Source: JAAZVM01 sp041694155
GTDB taxonomy: Bacteria > Patescibacteriota > Gracilibacteria > BD1-5 > UBA6164
Length of the DNA stretch: 64,000 nucleotides
Direction of reading: 5' to 3'
NCBI GenBank assembly: GCA_041694155.1
Contig: JASMTS010000006.1
Span: 186,001-250,000 of the forward strand
How positions within the stretch are numbered: the stretch's first letter is position 1; the number at the start of each line of letters is the position of its first letter. Positions 10,318 to 23,612 of this stretch are shown here, piece after piece. The notes below the pieces were generated by a model. The model saw only the letters and a list, made by a program, of their open reading frames with translations. It was not told the origin of the DNA and ran no database searches. Made by a program: the position numbers and the translations under genes.

Positions 10318-13300
10318 ACTTTTCTAATACCTCTAAGTCTATTTTTTCTTCTGATTTATTACCAAAAATATCAGTACTTTCAATTTTAATAACATGATTT
10401 CATAAGCTTAAATCTCTATTTATATTGATTTCTTGTTTTATTCTTCTGCTATTTCACAAATTATATTTTTCTATTCAGTCAATATATATTATTGTTTCTA
10501 ACTCTGAAGTATCAAATACTTCTGCTCTTAAATTAAAAAAATCAGTATCATAAAGTTTTATACTTTTATCTATAGGGTTTTGTATATCTATTATAGGTAA
10601 GTTATTATCTCTAGAATAAATATTTATAGTATTTTTTACTTCATCTGCATAATAATACTTATCAATTGCTCTTATAGTTATTGGAGCTATTTTATTTCTA
10701 TATTTAGCTGCAATAAAAACATCTCAAGAGTATGTTCATGTTTTTTTGTTGTCTACTTCTATTGTTTTTATTAAATCTTTTCCTATTAAAACTTCAAGCT
10801 TTATTATAGGATTACTAGATGAATAAGCTACTTCTAAATAATTATTTCATATAGCATATTCTCAGTTATCTACTATATTACTATTTAATACTATATTTGA
10901 TTTTACATCTCATCTGTCACAAGTTGTATTATTTATTTTTGTTATTAGGTTTGGTATATTTCAATACATTTGTTTTGCTTCTTCTGATCTAGCCCATTCT
11001 TGTACTGGAGCTTCCCAGTTTTGTCTATTTGGCATAAGTGATCTAAATTCAACTAGTGTAGCTTCTTTTATAGCTGAATCTGGTGTATTCGGTCAAACTA
11101 ATCAGTTACATAACATATCAACTTGAACTTTTTTAAAGCTATTATCATATTCTGTTGGTTTATTAACAAAAAGTGATTTTGTTAGTATATTAGATCAAAC
11201 ATTGTCAGGACTAGGTAATAGTCATGTTATTTCAGAAATATTTATTTCTTTTACACTGTTTGGTCTTTGCCAATCTTGTACTTCTAAGTTATTGTGTGCG
11301 TACTCCATATATTCTTTCCATATTGATCAAGCCGCTTCTAATCAGTTTGCATTTTTATATAATCTTTCACCATTTGTATTTCACCCCCATGCAACTGTAG
11401 TTATTTGAGGTGTATATCATGCAGTCCACAAATTTGATGGATATATTTCATTTTTACCATTTATAAAATACTGCTTATTTGAAGTTCAAGTTTTGGCAGC
11501 TACCTTTCTATCTGATAGCGATAAATAATTATTCCAAAAAGTAGGACGAGAATCTGTATCAGTTAACATATCAGTTATTATATAGCTTTGCGCTTCACTT
11601 ATTATTTGTTCTTTTTTATTTTCAGTTTTTTCTTCTATTATATTTCCTTTTGTATCTACTATTTTTATTATAGGGTTTATTTCTACTTTTTCTCAAGTAT
11701 TAGCAAAAACACTATATGCTTTAGCTAATTCTAAAGGTGTCATTTCTGCTGTTCATAATCATAGAGATAATCAATATTGTCATGTTTTATCTATTGATGT
11801 AGCTCATAATCTATGCATAAAATCAACTATGTTTTTTTCTCATCATGCTAATGGTACCATTTTTATTGCGGGTATATTTCTAGAATGATTTAATGCACTA
11901 GTAAGATTCATTTTTCACATAAATTTACCATCAAAATTTTGTGGTTCGTAATCTCAAGAAAATTCTGTTTCTACATCATAAACAGGAGTTTTAGATCATA
12001 TTTTTGAATTATAAATAGCTAATGCATATACAAATGGCTTAAATGACGACCCTGGTTGAAGTTTAGAAGTAGTTACGTTTACTTGTCACTTATTTTCTTC
12101 ATCAAAATAATCAGCAGATCATACCATTGCTAATATTTCTCAGGTTTTGTTGTCTATACTTATAAGAGAACCATTTTTTGCATTAAATTTAGTAGCATTT
12201 TTCGATACTTGATTTTCTACTATTTCTTCTGCTTTTTTTTGTAAATCTGGATCTATACTAGTGTATATATCTAATCAACCTACTGAAATAATATCACTTC
12301 AATATTTTTCTTCTAGATATTCTTTTATATAAAAAACAAAATGAGGAGATTTTATTTCTTCTTTATTTTTGTTTAATACTAGTCATATTCAGTTTATTAC
12401 AGCACTTTTATATTGATCAAAATCAATATATCAATCTTCCAGCATTCTTCATAGTATAAAATCTTTTCTTCATGTTTGGTATTCAAGTTTTTCTCAATTT
12501 ATATCTAATTGTATGCTATTAAGAAGTCATAATAATCCGGAATATTCTATAACCATACATCAGTCATTGTCTATGTTGTAGTTATTTTTTAGCATATCAT
12601 CACTAATTCAACATAGTATAATCTCATCTGATTCACTAATTCTATTAGCCTTGAAGCCATTTATAGTTTGATTGAATAAGTCAACATATTCTTTGTTTTC
12701 TATCACATCAGAGTTATCTATTATATTATTTTTTTGTTCTTTATTTTGTTCATTAAAATAATATAAATATCATATAGTTCTGTCAGGATGATTATATGGC
12801 GAATAATAAGTTGGTCATTTTGGTAGAGAAGCTAATATAGAAGATTCTAATATATTTAAATCAATTGCATTTTTATCAAAAAATGTTTTTGCAGCTTCTT
12901 CTATACCATATGAGTTGTGTCAAAATGATATTTTATTTAAGTATAGTTCTAGTATTTTTTCTTTTGATATTCATGAAGTCAATTTGTATGCTAGATATAT
13001 TTCTTTTATTTTTCTTTCTATACTTCTTTCGTTTGTTATTATTGTATTTCTTATCAATTGTTGAGTCAATGTAGAAGTTCATTCTATTTTTCAATCACTT
13101 TTACCTGTTACAAAATATATTCAAGCTCTAGCTAATCATATAATATCAACTCAAGGGTTTTCCCAATATCTTTTGTCTTCTCATGCAACTATTGCATTTA
13201 TCATATTTTTTGATATTGATTCAAATCATATGTATGTTCTTTTTTCATTAAAAAATTCATACAACACATTTCATCATTTATCATAAATTGTAGAAGTTTC

Positions 13301-13525
13301 TTCTAGGTTGTAATTTTCTAATTCTGATACACTTGGTAAATCTTTTATGTATTTTGTGTACAAAACAAGTCACATCAAAAAAGATAATACTACAAAAAAT
13401 AGTAATATATAACTAACTATTCTAAGAATTCATGTTGAGCTTCTTTTTTTTGAATATTTTGGTTTTTTTGTATAGTTTCTTTTTATTTTTCTTCTTTTGA
13501 TGTTGTTTTTGATATTTTTATTCAT
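10316..13525 (-). CDS. Class A penicillin-binding protein (GT51 + transpeptidase)
   Basis: A bifunctional peptidoglycan polymerase of 1069 residues. A basic cytoplasmic tail (1-31) precedes one membrane helix (about 33-55). The GT51 glycosyltransferase domain carries the catalytic Glu in AGEDKRYW (Glu115), plus STLTQQLIRN and ILELYLNKISFG. The transpeptidase domain has SSFK with catalytic Ser493, an SRN motif (about 550) and KTGTS (Lys678). The last 250 residues form a C-terminal extension with a beta-rich, possibly Ig-like fold. The ATG lies 3 nt below the LCP gene stop, so the pair is an operon: one builds glycan, the other attaches polymers to it. The presence of both indicates a peptidoglycan wall. 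Glycines of KTGTS and of the GT51 motifs are TGA. Confidence 0.95.
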
Positions 13526-13528
13526 TTT

Positions 13529-15037
13529 TTAAAAATTATATATAATTTTATTTTTTAGATAGTCATTTCAAATAACTATTTCTAAATTAGCATCATTATT
13601 TGAATACTTTGGAAAATCTGTTTTTATCATTTTTCATTTGTAAAATTCTTTTATTGCTTTGAATGTATCAGAGTCTTTATCTATATTATTGTAGTATATA
13701 ACTGAATTATCATAAACACTGTCAGTATTTCATATAAAATTTGATTCAGGCATTTTAAAACCAAATCTTTTTATATTGTAGCTCAAATCTAGAGCTAATC
13801 AAGTTTCTTTTGTAGAATTAAAAACATTAACAGTATAATTTTCTTCTTGCATTTTTGGATATCAAAAAACTATTTCTGAATATTTTTTTGATAACATATA
13901 ATTAGATATATTTCATTTTTGTGATCAATTCACTAATAATACTGATTGTCAGTCAAAAAGATCTCTTAATGGTGTATATAATATACCTCATTTTGAACAC
14001 TCAACACTATCATAAAAACATGAGTCATTCATATTTGATGAATATATCTTTAATTCATCTTTTGAGTTTAGTAAATATGCCAAGCTAATAACTTTTGTAA
14101 GAGATATATCAGTTTTTACATTTTTTGTAAAAACCTCATATAGTTCTTTTATTTTTCATGGTGAATTTAAAAAATAACTTCAAGATAATTTATTTTTTAT
14201 TGCCATTATAACTTTTTGTTGCCTAAGAGATCTATCAAAATCGCTTGTAGAGTGTCTACTTCTAACATATTTTAATGTATTTTCTCAGCTAAAAAGCCAT
14301 GTTCACTTTCTAAATACTAATGTTCTATATCATCAATTACCATCAGGATATTCATAATCAACAAAATTTTCTGGTATTTCAAGAGTTATACCTCATATAG
14401 TATCTATTAATTCTATAAATCAGTTAAAATCTATATTTATGTAATAATCTACATGTTCTCAAGTTATTTGTTTGATTTTATTTTTCAAAACATTCATACC
14501 TTCTCATACATTATCTCATTTGTTTGAAAAATATGAATATAGTCAATTTATTCTTCATTCTTGAAGATATTTAGAAGGGTATGATACATACAAATCTCTA
14601 GGTATAGACAGAAGGCTTATTTCTTTTTTATCTGTATTTATTTTTGCTAACAATATAGAATCAGTCAGATTTCATCAATCATGATTCATTCATCACATTC
14701 ATGTTAGTAGTATATTTGTTATGTTATCTTCTTTTTTTTCTTTTCAAAATATGCTAGATATTATTCATTTTGATTCTTCTTCTTTATTTGATTTTTCTTT
14801 ATTTTGTACTTCTCATGTGTTGGTTATTGTTCATGTGCTTGAACTAAGTAATCATTCGTCTTCTATTTTTAATTTTATTATTTCGTTATTTTTTATTACA
14901 AATAGTGCCAATATAAATATTAATCATATTGACACTACTCAAATTATATTGAGTATATTTTTATTATTTCATTTTTTAGATTTTATTAGAGACTCTATTT
15001 TATTGTTACTTTTTATTTTTTGTTTTTTAAATTTCAT
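13529..15037 (-). CDS. LytR-CpsA-Psr (LCP) family protein
   Basis: LCP enzymes transfer polyprenyl-linked glycopolymers onto peptidoglycan outside the membrane. The 502-residue protein has a cytoplasmic Lys-rich start, one membrane segment (about residues 38-55, GVVSIGLIFILALFVI) and a Ser/Glu-rich stalk. The LCP domain follows from about residue 110, with ILLTGMGG, the conserved Asp/Arg block LLSIPRDLYV, and VRSRHSTSDFDRSLRQQK, which supplies the phosphate-binding arginines. The C-terminal 100 residues resemble the LytR_C domain (VNVFNSTKETGLA). It is co-transcribed with the class A PBP (3-nt gap). What polymer it attaches is unknown. Confidence 0.92.
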
Positions 15038-15113
15038 TTCAAAAATTATATATAAAATACTATGCTTATTGTATATAAAAAAAAATATATTTCAATCAAA
15101 TTATTTGCATAAT

Positions 15114-15139
15114 AAAAAAGGCTATAATTAGCCTTTTTT
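15114..15139. terminator. Intrinsic terminator
   Basis: Perfect 11-bp stem with a 4-nt loop (15114-15124, 15129-15139) between the leftward YbaB gene and the LCP promoter; its T-run side ends 2 nt from the ybaB stop. Confidence 0.8.
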
Positions 15140-15140
15140 A

Positions 15141-15473
15141 TTATTTCATACCAGGTAATCCTCACATCATATCTCACATTCACATTTGTCACATTACTCA
15201 TTGCATTTTTTCTGCTGCAACTTCTTGTGATTTTTTTATTCATTTGTTTACTGAATCAGTAATAGCTTTTTGTAAAGCTTCTTTTTGTTCTTTGTTTAAA
15301 CCAGGTATAAGATTATCAGTTTCAAATTCTGATTTTTCTATTTTCATTTCTCAGTTTACAGTTATTACCAAACCATCAACTTCTGATTCTATGTAAGTAT
15401 TTTCTAATTCTTTTTTTACTTTCATTGCTTCTTGTTGAAGTTTCATCATTTCTCATGCTTTTGAAAAGTCCAT
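15141..15473 (-). CDS. YbaB/EbfC nucleoid-associated protein
   Basis: A 110-residue small DNA-binding protein thought to form dimers that clip onto DNA. It shows the family's layout: an N-terminal helix of KAGEMMKLQQEAMKVKKEL type, a central beta hairpin (ESEVDGLVITVNGEMKIEKSE cut across two strands), and a C-terminal helix followed by a Met/Gly-rich tail (MGQMGMGDMMGGLPGMK). Six of the glycines in that tail region are UGA. In most bacteria it follows dnaX and precedes recR, but neither is adjacent here, so the usual operon has been lost. Confidence 0.9.
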
Positions 15474-15603
15474 TTTATTTTAAATTTAAGTTTTAAATAA
15501 TTGCCTTGGCATTATATTAAATATTTTTTAATTATCAAATTTTTGCATTATTTTTTTTAGTATGTTAATATTAAATAGTAAATTAAAAATTAATCAATTA
15601 AAG

Positions 15604-16422
15604 ATGGTAGTTAAAGACAAAAATAAAGAAGAAGAGTTATTAATATTGTCTGATGATACAGAAAATAGTTCTGATGATTTTAATATAGAACCTAAAACAG
15701 ATGAAAAAGAAGATAACTCTTTTGATGAAATAATTACTTTTGATGATATGGAACAAGATAAAAAAGAAGATTCAAAAGATAATTGATCATCAGACTTGGA
15801 AATATCAAACAATACTAATGATTTTGATTTAGTTGATGATGAAAATGATAATTCAAAAGATTTAAAAATAGATGATAATATTGATTTTTGAGATGATTCT
15901 GTTTTAGAAACTGATAATAGTCTTGTTGATTTTAATACAGAGGAAGATAAAAAAGATGAAGAAAAAGACGAAGTAAAAGACGATAAAAAAGGTGATGAAC
16001 AAAATTTATCTGAATGAAGCTTATTAGATGAAGATAAAAAAGAAGAAACATTAAGTCTTGAAGATGATGATGAAACATTATTGTGAGATGATACACAATT
16101 AGAAAGTAATACAGAGGAAGATTCTTCTAGTAATGTATGAACTATGGAAGATATATTAATAGAAACGATAAATAAATTTGAAAAAAGAGAAGAAGTTATT
16201 GATAGTGATATTTCAGATAGAGAAAAACATATATCAGATTTGAAATCACAAATATCAGATTTAGAGTCTCAAGTAGAGTGAGAAAATACTGAAGTAGAAA
16301 GATTAAATACAGAAAAACAAGCAATTTCAAAAAATATAAAATCTTTAGAGAGAATGAAATGAGGTTTGGATTGAGCTAATAATACAAAAAATACAAGTAA
16401 AACAGCTCAAAATAAAAAATAA
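15604..16422 (+). CDS. Extremely acidic protein with C-terminal coiled coil
   Basis: Unrecognised 272-residue protein. Residues 1-180 are a low-complexity acidic stretch dominated by Asp, Glu, Ser and Lys with repeats of DDT/DENDNSKD type and no predicted fold; residues 185-255 are a regular coiled coil (SDLKSQISDLESQVEGENTE pattern) and the tail is Lys/Asn-rich. No signal peptide or membrane segment is seen, so it is probably cytoplasmic, perhaps a scaffold or a charge-based binder of basic proteins. An in-frame ATG at 15562 would add 14 mostly uncharged and basic residues; I prefer 15604 because the acidic composition starts there. Confidence 0.65.
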
Positions 16423-16434
16423 GCGCCTTAACCC

Positions 16435-16468
16435 AAAAAGCATAAATAATTTAATATTTGTGCTTTTT
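16435..16468 (+). terminator. Intrinsic terminator
   Basis: 14-bp stem with one G:T pair (16435-16448, 16455-16468) and a T-run, 12 nt after the acidic protein's stop. Confidence 0.8.
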
Positions 16469-16549
16469 TATTTTTTTATAAAATATATTTGACTATTTAT
16501 ATTATTATTTTATAGTTTATTATATATTATATGATTACCAAAAAATAAT

Positions 16550-18868
16550 ATGTGAGTAAATGCTTCTATAAAATATTTATGATGAATAGAGTCTTGAGAT
16601 TTTAAATCAAATCCAGACTTCAAAACTCTTACTTGAAGTTCTACTATTGCCAGCTTTAATTCTGATATGAAAAATGTGTCTGTTTTGATAGATTATTGAA
16701 TGTTTCAATGATGAAGAAATGATAAAGAAGCAAATTCACAAATTGATAAAGAAGCTTTATCAACTGATATGATGGTTTTGACTCATGCTCATTTAGATCA
16801 TTGTTGAAGACTTCCTTATTTAGTTAAAAATGGTTATAATAAGCCTATTTATATGACAAAGATAACAGCACTTCAATCAAAAGAAATGCTTTTAGATTAT
16901 GTCTCTATAATGAAACAAAAAATCGAAGAAATACAGTCTAAAAATAATAAGGTTTTAAATAAATTTAAGTCATATTTATATATAATTGATTCTTATTTTC
17001 AATTGAAATCACCAAGGCTATCAAAAGAAGATAGGCAAAAATTAAAAGCAAACTTGTATAAGAAATATTGAGATAAACATATAGATGATTTATATAAAGA
17101 AGCAAAGGCTGTTACAGAAGAATATTGAATTTATACTTTGGATGACATACAAAAAGAATTAATTGATGTTCCTGAGCTACTTTTTGATGAACATGATATT
17201 GAGGCTACTTTTTCTTTAGTTAAGTTTTTAGAAGTATGAGATGAACAAATATTAAATGATTCATATTATATTGATAAATATGACTCTAATACTCTTAGTG
17301 ATATACTTGAAAAAGTTCAAAATTGATTTAATGAGCATATTTATATAGATACTTCTTTATACACAAAAGTTAGACAAGAATTAGATGAGCTGATAGAAAA
17401 TACCAAAAAGGCTATAGATGAAAATAAAAACATAGATGAATCAAATAATAATTTGGAAAACTTATTAGAAGAAGCTTTTGATTTTGTTAATAATGTAAAA
17501 AAAGAAAAATCTCCAGAGCTTTATGATAAATATAAAAAGATATTAGATGATTATTGAGTAGAAGATTTTGAATCTATTAGTGATTGTTTGACAAAAAAGT
17601 ACCAAATAGATTATAGTTTAGATTTTTTATACAAAGTAAAAAAACAACTAAAAATAAAATTAAAAACAAGTTGAGATAAAAATAAAAAACTTATAGATTC
17701 TATAAAATTGAGATTTTTAGATGCAGGTCATATAGAGTGAAGTGTACAAGCTCTTATAACTGTTGTTACAGAAGATATAGCAAAAATATTATCTAAAAAA
17801 GATGCTTCAATACCAGGTTTCAAAAGAAAAACTACAAAACATACTAATTTGTTATTTAGTTGAGATCTTTGAAGAATAAAAGATCCAAATTTGTCATGAC
17901 AACCTGAGTATTCTGATTTAAAACTGGATTATATTCAAATGGAATCTACTTATGCATGAAGACTTCATCCTGATAAACAAAAGTCAATGAATGATTTTTA
18001 TCAAGCTGTAGAACAAGCTAAGGCAAAAGTTGTTATTCCTACATTTTCTATGCAAAGAACTCAAGAGGTTATTGTTTCATTATTAGAAAGAATGCTTGAT
18101 AATTGATGATCAAAAGATGAGTTAGAAGAATTAAAAAAAGAATTAAACGAAGTTAGAGAAGAGTATGAATCTATGGAAAACAAAAATAGTTATAAAGCTA
18201 GAGAATTAAAAACTGCTATTGATTTTATAAAAAAAGATATAGCTGAAGTTAAAAAATCTAGTTTTTTCCAAAATATAGTACTTGATTCTCCTCTTAGTAG
18301 AAAAATAACAAATATTTATTTAAATCATTTATGAAAAAAATACAACTTATTAGATCCTGATGTTCAAATAGAATTATTTGGTAGGGAAGTGATTAGTTAT
18401 ATAAACACTAAGGAGGAGCAAGAAGCATTATATACTTGAAAAAGAAAAAATAGAAAAGAAATAATAGTTTCATCATCTGGTATGTGTGAATGAGGATCTG
18501 TACTTAGTCATTTAGAAAAAAACTTAGAAAATAGAAACTCTACTGTAGTTTTTGTTTGATATACTCCACCTCAATCTAGATGAGGTAAAATAAAGTCAAA
18601 AGAACCAGTTTCTATTGAATGAAATGTATATGAGGTAAAATGTAATATAGTTGATATAAAGTGATTTTCATGACATATTGATGAAGAAGAAATATTGACT
18701 TATCTAAATGAAAGCTCTATAAGTAGAGGTGCAAAGATTGCTCTTACTCATGGTAGTGAAGCTCGTTTAGGTTTATCTAAAGAGATAAAGTCAGAAGTAT
18801 TAAAAAATAGAAAATCAATTAAAGTATTGATTCCTGATTTATGAGATACTATAGATATAAAAATATAA
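16550..18868 (+). CDS. Metallo-beta-lactamase/beta-CASP ribonuclease (CPSF/RMMBL type) with long insert
   Basis: A 772-residue predicted RNA-processing nuclease. The metallo-beta-lactamase core has THAHLDHCGRLP (zinc ligands His79, His81, Asp83, His84). The beta-CASP part has ESTYAGRLH and IPTFSMQRTQEV, and the C-terminal RMMBL segment has SSGMCEGGSV, KGFSGHIDEEE and ALTHGSEARL. Typical bacterial members have about 450-550 residues; here a charged helical insert of roughly 200 residues (about residues 110-330, starting MTKITALQSKEM) separates the first zinc motif from later ones, and another coiled segment occurs near 520-560. It resembles YsdC/CPSF-like enzymes more than RNase J. Start ATG-TGA (Met-Gly) at 16550 gives a strand-1 sequence typical of the family. 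Confidence 0.88.
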
Positions 18869-18895
18869 AAAAAGTAGCTTTTAAGCTACTTTTTT
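18868..18895. terminator. Bidirectional intrinsic terminator
   Basis: 12-bp stem (18869-18880, 18883-18894) between convergent genes; the leftward HAD gene's stop codon (18881-18883) is in its loop. Confidence 0.85.
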
Positions 18896-19456
18896 TATAT
18901 TTGGGTTAGAATAATTATCTTTCATTTCTACAAACATAACATCTACAGATGTGTCTAAAAAATCTTCTATTGTTTTTTTGTTTGACACAAAATACTTTGG
19001 TCTGTCTTCATAAATAGTTATTTTATTAGGTATAAATCATAAATCTTCAACGATATATCTAATAGTTTCTAATATTTTTTTAGAAGCATGATCAACTACT
19101 ATATATCTAATATTTCAAGCTATTCATGTAGCTAGCATTTTTTTGTCTTGTATTTGTTTATATCATGCTGTTAATATTAAGTCATGATCTTTTTGCATTT
19201 TTCAAAAAATATCATTTGGAAAAGATTTTCATTCGTAGAATTCTTTTATGTAATTATCTAATCAAATAGTAGATAATATCATATCATTACCTGCATCTCA
19301 TCTGTTTGTTCTAAGTATTTCAGATTGTTCCAGCTGTTCTGCTCTACAAAATATAGTATCATCAAAGTCACTTATTATTAGTTGTGTATCTTTTTTTTCT
19401 AGAGAATTTTTTAAATTTTCTAGTTTTTTTAGTTCATTATTAATATTAACTTCCAT
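18881..19456 (-). CDS. HAD-like protein of unknown substrate
   Basis: A 191-residue cytoplasmic protein with the HAD nucleophile signature ISDFDDTIF (about residue 30), a region TGIAGNIRYIVVDHASKK that could hold the motif II/III residues, and IYEDRPKYF, which supplies an acidic motif IV. Small HAD proteins of this shape often act on nucleotides or polynucleotide ends, but the substrate cannot be read here. It is the last gene of the leftward ileS operon, 77 nt after the ileS stop. Its final codons run into the shared terminator. Confidence 0.65.
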
Positions 19457-19532
19457 TTTTTTATTATTTTAATTTTTTATAAACTATATATATAGTTTTT
19501 TGGATACTTTTATAGGTATTAAATATAAAACT

Positions 19533-22500
19533 CTATTTTTTTAATTTTAAATTTATATTTAATTCTTCTATTTCTATATCTTTATTTATATCCGCATCAT
19601 CTATATTATCTATTATTGTAGATAGAGTTTCTGATTCTATATATGATTTGAATTGTTTTAGTATATCATCTATTCAAGTTATAGAAACATTTATTCTATC
19701 ATCTACTTGATAGTCAGCTTCTTTTCTTGATTCTTGTATATGTCTTACTATATCTCTAACATATCATTCATTTTTTAGTTCTGTAGTTATATTGGTATCC
19801 ATAGATATAACCATACCAAATCATGATTCAATTTCTAATGACGAGTCTCAAGCTTGGTAAACAATTTCAAAATCTCATTCTTCTAATACAAAATCACCTA
19901 CTTTTACATTTCAATTTTCAAGTTCTTCAAAATTTCAAGCTTTTGCTTCGCTCATTATAAATTTTACATCTTTACCAAATTTTGGACCAATAGCTCTACC
20001 ATTGGGTTTGCATATTTTTTGAGCTAGACTAGATCAATCAACTACTAGAACATCTTTTACATTTAATTCCTCTTTTATTATTTCTTTGTAGTAATCATCT
20101 AATTCATTTGTAATAGTAATAGATGCTAAAGGTTGTCTTACTCTTATTTTTGCATTAGCTCTAAAAGCAAGTCATAAGTTTATTATTTTTTGAGCTAATT
20201 CAGTTTCATTGTTTAGCTTTGTATCTATTAATGTTTCTTCATATTTGGGGAAGTCAGTTAGGTGAACTGATTCTTTATTTGTAAGGTTTTTGTATATATA
20301 ATCACTTACAAAAGGCATAAATGGTGCTATTATTTTTGTAACTTCTACTAATGTATAGTAAAGAGTTTCATATGCTTGAATCTTATCTCCATCGTTTTCA
20401 GTTTTCCAAAATCTTTTTCTAGATCTTCTTATATACCAATTAGTAAGATTATCCATAAATTTTACTATAGGTTTTGCAGCTTGATTTAGTTTGTATTCTT
20501 CAAATCCTTGTCATACTTCCAGTGTTAATTGATTTAACTCTGAAATAAGCCATTTATCTAAATTATTTTCTAATTTTTCTGGTAGTCAATTTGGTTTGAA
20601 GTTGTCTATATTAGCATAAGTTGTGAAAAAGTAATATGTATTCCAAAGTGGCAGTATAACTTTTTTGACTACTTCTTCTACTCATGATTCCATAAATCTT
20701 AAATCCTGTGCTTCTACTACTGGTGAATTCATAAGATAAAATCTCATAGCATCTGCTCAGTATTTATCAAAAATTAATTTTGGATCTGGGTAGTTTTGTT
20801 TTGATTTGGACATTTTATGCCCATCTTCAGCTAATACTATACCATTTACTATTACATTTTTCATAGGAGCTACATCATACAGTGCTACTCATAGAATAAT
20901 TAATGTATAGAACCATCATCTAGTTTGATCCAGTCACTCAGCAATAAAATCACCTGGGAATTTGAAGTCTTCTTGTCATTCAAAAGGGAAGTGTTTACTT
21001 GCATATGGCATAGCTCATGATTCAAACCAACAGTCTAATACTTCAGGTATTCTTTTAAGAGTATTACCAGTTTTTGGATTTTTTATAAGAATATCATCTA
21101 CAAAGTGTTTATGTAAATCTACTTCATCTCAAGTATTAGTATAATAGTATTTACCTTCTTTTTCTTCTATTTGTCAAAAGTCTTTATTTAGCTCATAAAG
21201 TTCTTTTATACTACCTATACAAACTTCTTCTGTTTTGTCTTCTGATTGCCAAACTGGTATAGCTGATCACCAATATCTATTTCTAGAAATATTCCAATCT
21301 CTAGCTCATTCTAACCATTTTCACATTCTACCATCTCTTATTTCTTCTGGTACCCAATGTATATTTTTATTACTTTGGACCATTTTATCTCTTATTTGTT
21401 CAACTGCAACATACCAAGCTGATATTGCTCTATATATAAGAGGAGTATCACATCTCCAACAGTGAGGATATGAGTGATCATAAGTATTTATAAGTATTGT
21501 ATCTCAATTTTCTTTTAATTTTTGTAATGCCACTTCATTATATTCAAAAACTGGTATTCAGCTATCATTTAAAAGATTTTCTGTATTACCATTATCAGCT
21601 ATATGTGCTATATAACCAAGTTTTTCTTCTTTACCTATAAGATTATCATCTTCTCAATAAGCAGGTGCTATATGTACTATTCCAGTACCTGACTCAGTAG
21701 TAACATGATGTCATTTTATAACAGAGTAAGCATTTTCTCAAAGCTCCATACCTAAAGGCATATCATTTGCCTCATTTAATGTCCAAAAATCATCTAATAC
21801 AGGTTCATATTTTATACCAACCAAACAAGATCATTTATATTCTCTTACTATCTTGTAATCATCTTCATTTTTGTAATAAGCATTAAGTCTATCTTTTGCT
21901 AATACATATGTTTCTTTTGTTTTTGAGTCAAGAACTTCTACATAATCTAAATCTACTCATACTGCCAAACCTAAATTTGCTACAAGAGTCCAAGGAGTAG
22001 TAGTCCAAGCTAGGATATATTTACTTTCACTTCATTTTACCTTAAACTTTACAGTTACTGTTTTATCTTGTTTATCTTTGTATCATTGATTTACTTCAAA
22101 ATTTGATAGGGGAGTTGCACATCTAGGACAATAAGGAACTACTCTATGACCTTCATAAATCAATCATTTATCATATAAAGATTTATAAACCCACCATACA
22201 GACTCCATAAAATCACTATCCATAGTTTTGTATGAGTTTTCCATATCAACCCATCTACCCATTCTATCAACAGTTTTTTTCCATTCTTCTACATAACCAA
22301 AAACGTTTTTTCTACATTCTTCATTGAATTCATAAACTCACACTCTATTTTCTATATCATCTTTTCATGATATTTCCAATTTCTTTTCTACTATATTTTC
22401 TATAGGTAATCAGTGAGTATCCCAACCAAATTTTCTTTCTACTTTTTTACCTGCCATAGTTTGATATCTAGGTATTACATCTTTGATAGTACCTGCTAAT

Positions 22501-22697
22501 ATATGTCAGTAATGAGGTGTTCATGTAGCAAATGGAGGACCATCATAAAAATTGAACTCTTCACTTCATTCTCTATTATCAATAGATTTTTCAAATATAG
22601 AATTATCTTTCCAAAATTTTAACATTTCTTCTTCTAGGTGAGGAAATGATTGTTTTGGATTTACTTCTGGATATTTTTTATTATTACAATCACACAT
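19533..22697 (-). CDS. ileS: Isoleucyl-tRNA synthetase
   Basis: Charges tRNA-Ile with isoleucine and hydrolyses mischarged valine. The 1054 residues match the long bacterial/eukaryote-like class. The HIGH-type motif is TPHYGHILAG (about residue 60), the class signature GWDTHGLPIE follows, the editing domain carries WTTTPWTL and the Thr-rich pocket, and the second signature is GHKMSKSKQNY (about residue 625). The anticodon-binding domain includes LTNWYIRRSRKRFW. The protein begins MCDCNNKKYPEV, slightly Cys-rich. Stop is TAG. It is the fourth coding gene after the T-box-like leader at 23852-24055, so it is probably controlled by uncharged tRNA. Confidence 0.97.
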
Positions 22698-22760
22698 TTT
22701 GTTTGTATAATTAATTACTAAATATTTATTTTTAGTTTTTTGTCATTACGGACATAATAA

Positions 22761-23018
22761 TTATTTATTATCTAATATTTTTTCTATTTTTAGCCTAATC
22801 TCATGACATTTATTTAAAAATTCTTTCTCCTTTTCAACTATTTTATTCATTTTTTCAAAAGAGTAACTATCTTCTGGTATTCATTCATTTCTTATTCTTT
22901 CGTTTATTATGTATTCATAATGATTTATTATATCATGAGTTCTTTCTATTTCTTTTTCTATTCTTCCTAAGTTTTTTTTATTAGGTGTCTCTAACAGTGA
23001 TTCAATATATTTTTCCAT
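22761..23018 (-). CDS. Small coiled-coil protein of unknown function
   Basis: An 85-residue, highly charged helical protein (MEKYIESLLETPNKK... ending KIEKILDNK) with no membrane segment and no motif I recognise. It lies between the CYTH gene (17-nt gap) and ileS (63-nt gap) on the same strand, so it is part of the ileS transcript. One UGA glycine occurs mid-sequence (RNEGIPED). Its coding reality rests on the continuous frame, start and stop spacing within the operon, and amphipathic composition. Confidence 0.6.
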
Positions 23019-23035
23019 AATTAATATCTTATTAT

Positions 23036-23608
23036 CTAAAAATCATCACTTTTCATTATTTCATATATCTCTATATTTTGATTTCTAGCACAGACCATTA
23101 TTTTACCAGCACTCTGATCATAACTACTAAAAAGTCATATTTTTTTTCTAAAATTTTCTATTATATTGTTTACATCCTCTTCTTTTTTTGAGCTAGAAAT
23201 TATCTCTATCTCATATCTTTTTCAGTATTGAAAACTATCTATATCTATATTTATTTTTTCTCAATCTAGATTATAAGAATACTTTTCTCTACTTGTTTCT
23301 ACAAATACTACTCATGCTGTTTCATCTATAGATATTCAAAAATCTTTTTGAAGTATTTCATCTATTTCATCATCTCAAACTATTTCTTTTGATGTTATTA
23401 GTCATGTTTTTTTGTCTAGTTTTGCTATTTTTAATTCATAAATACCATCTCTAAGCCTAAGATAGTATTTGTTTTTGAATAATATATAATCACTATTATC
23501 TAAATAATAGTCCTTTATATTTACTTCTCATTCATATTTACAGTTATCAACTATTTTTTGATAATCATCTTTGTTGAATGCATATTTTTTTTCTATTTCT
23601 GTAATCAT
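23036..23608 (-). CDS. CYTH-domain protein (triphosphate tunnel enzyme)
   Basis: A 190-residue member of the CYTH superfamily, whose members hydrolyse thiamine triphosphate or inorganic triphosphate or make cyclic AMP in an eight-stranded tunnel. Visible signatures are the opening EIEKKY (the ExExK-like motif), KYYLRLRDG, YELKIAK, VETSREKY and NIDIDSFQYGKRYEIEI, which supply the alternating basic and acidic tunnel residues. The exact substrate is not resolved by sequence. Stop is TAG. It is in the ileS operon, 4 nt after the 71-residue gene; a direct link to isoleucine charging is not obvious. Confidence 0.8.
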
Positions 23609-23612
23609 TTTT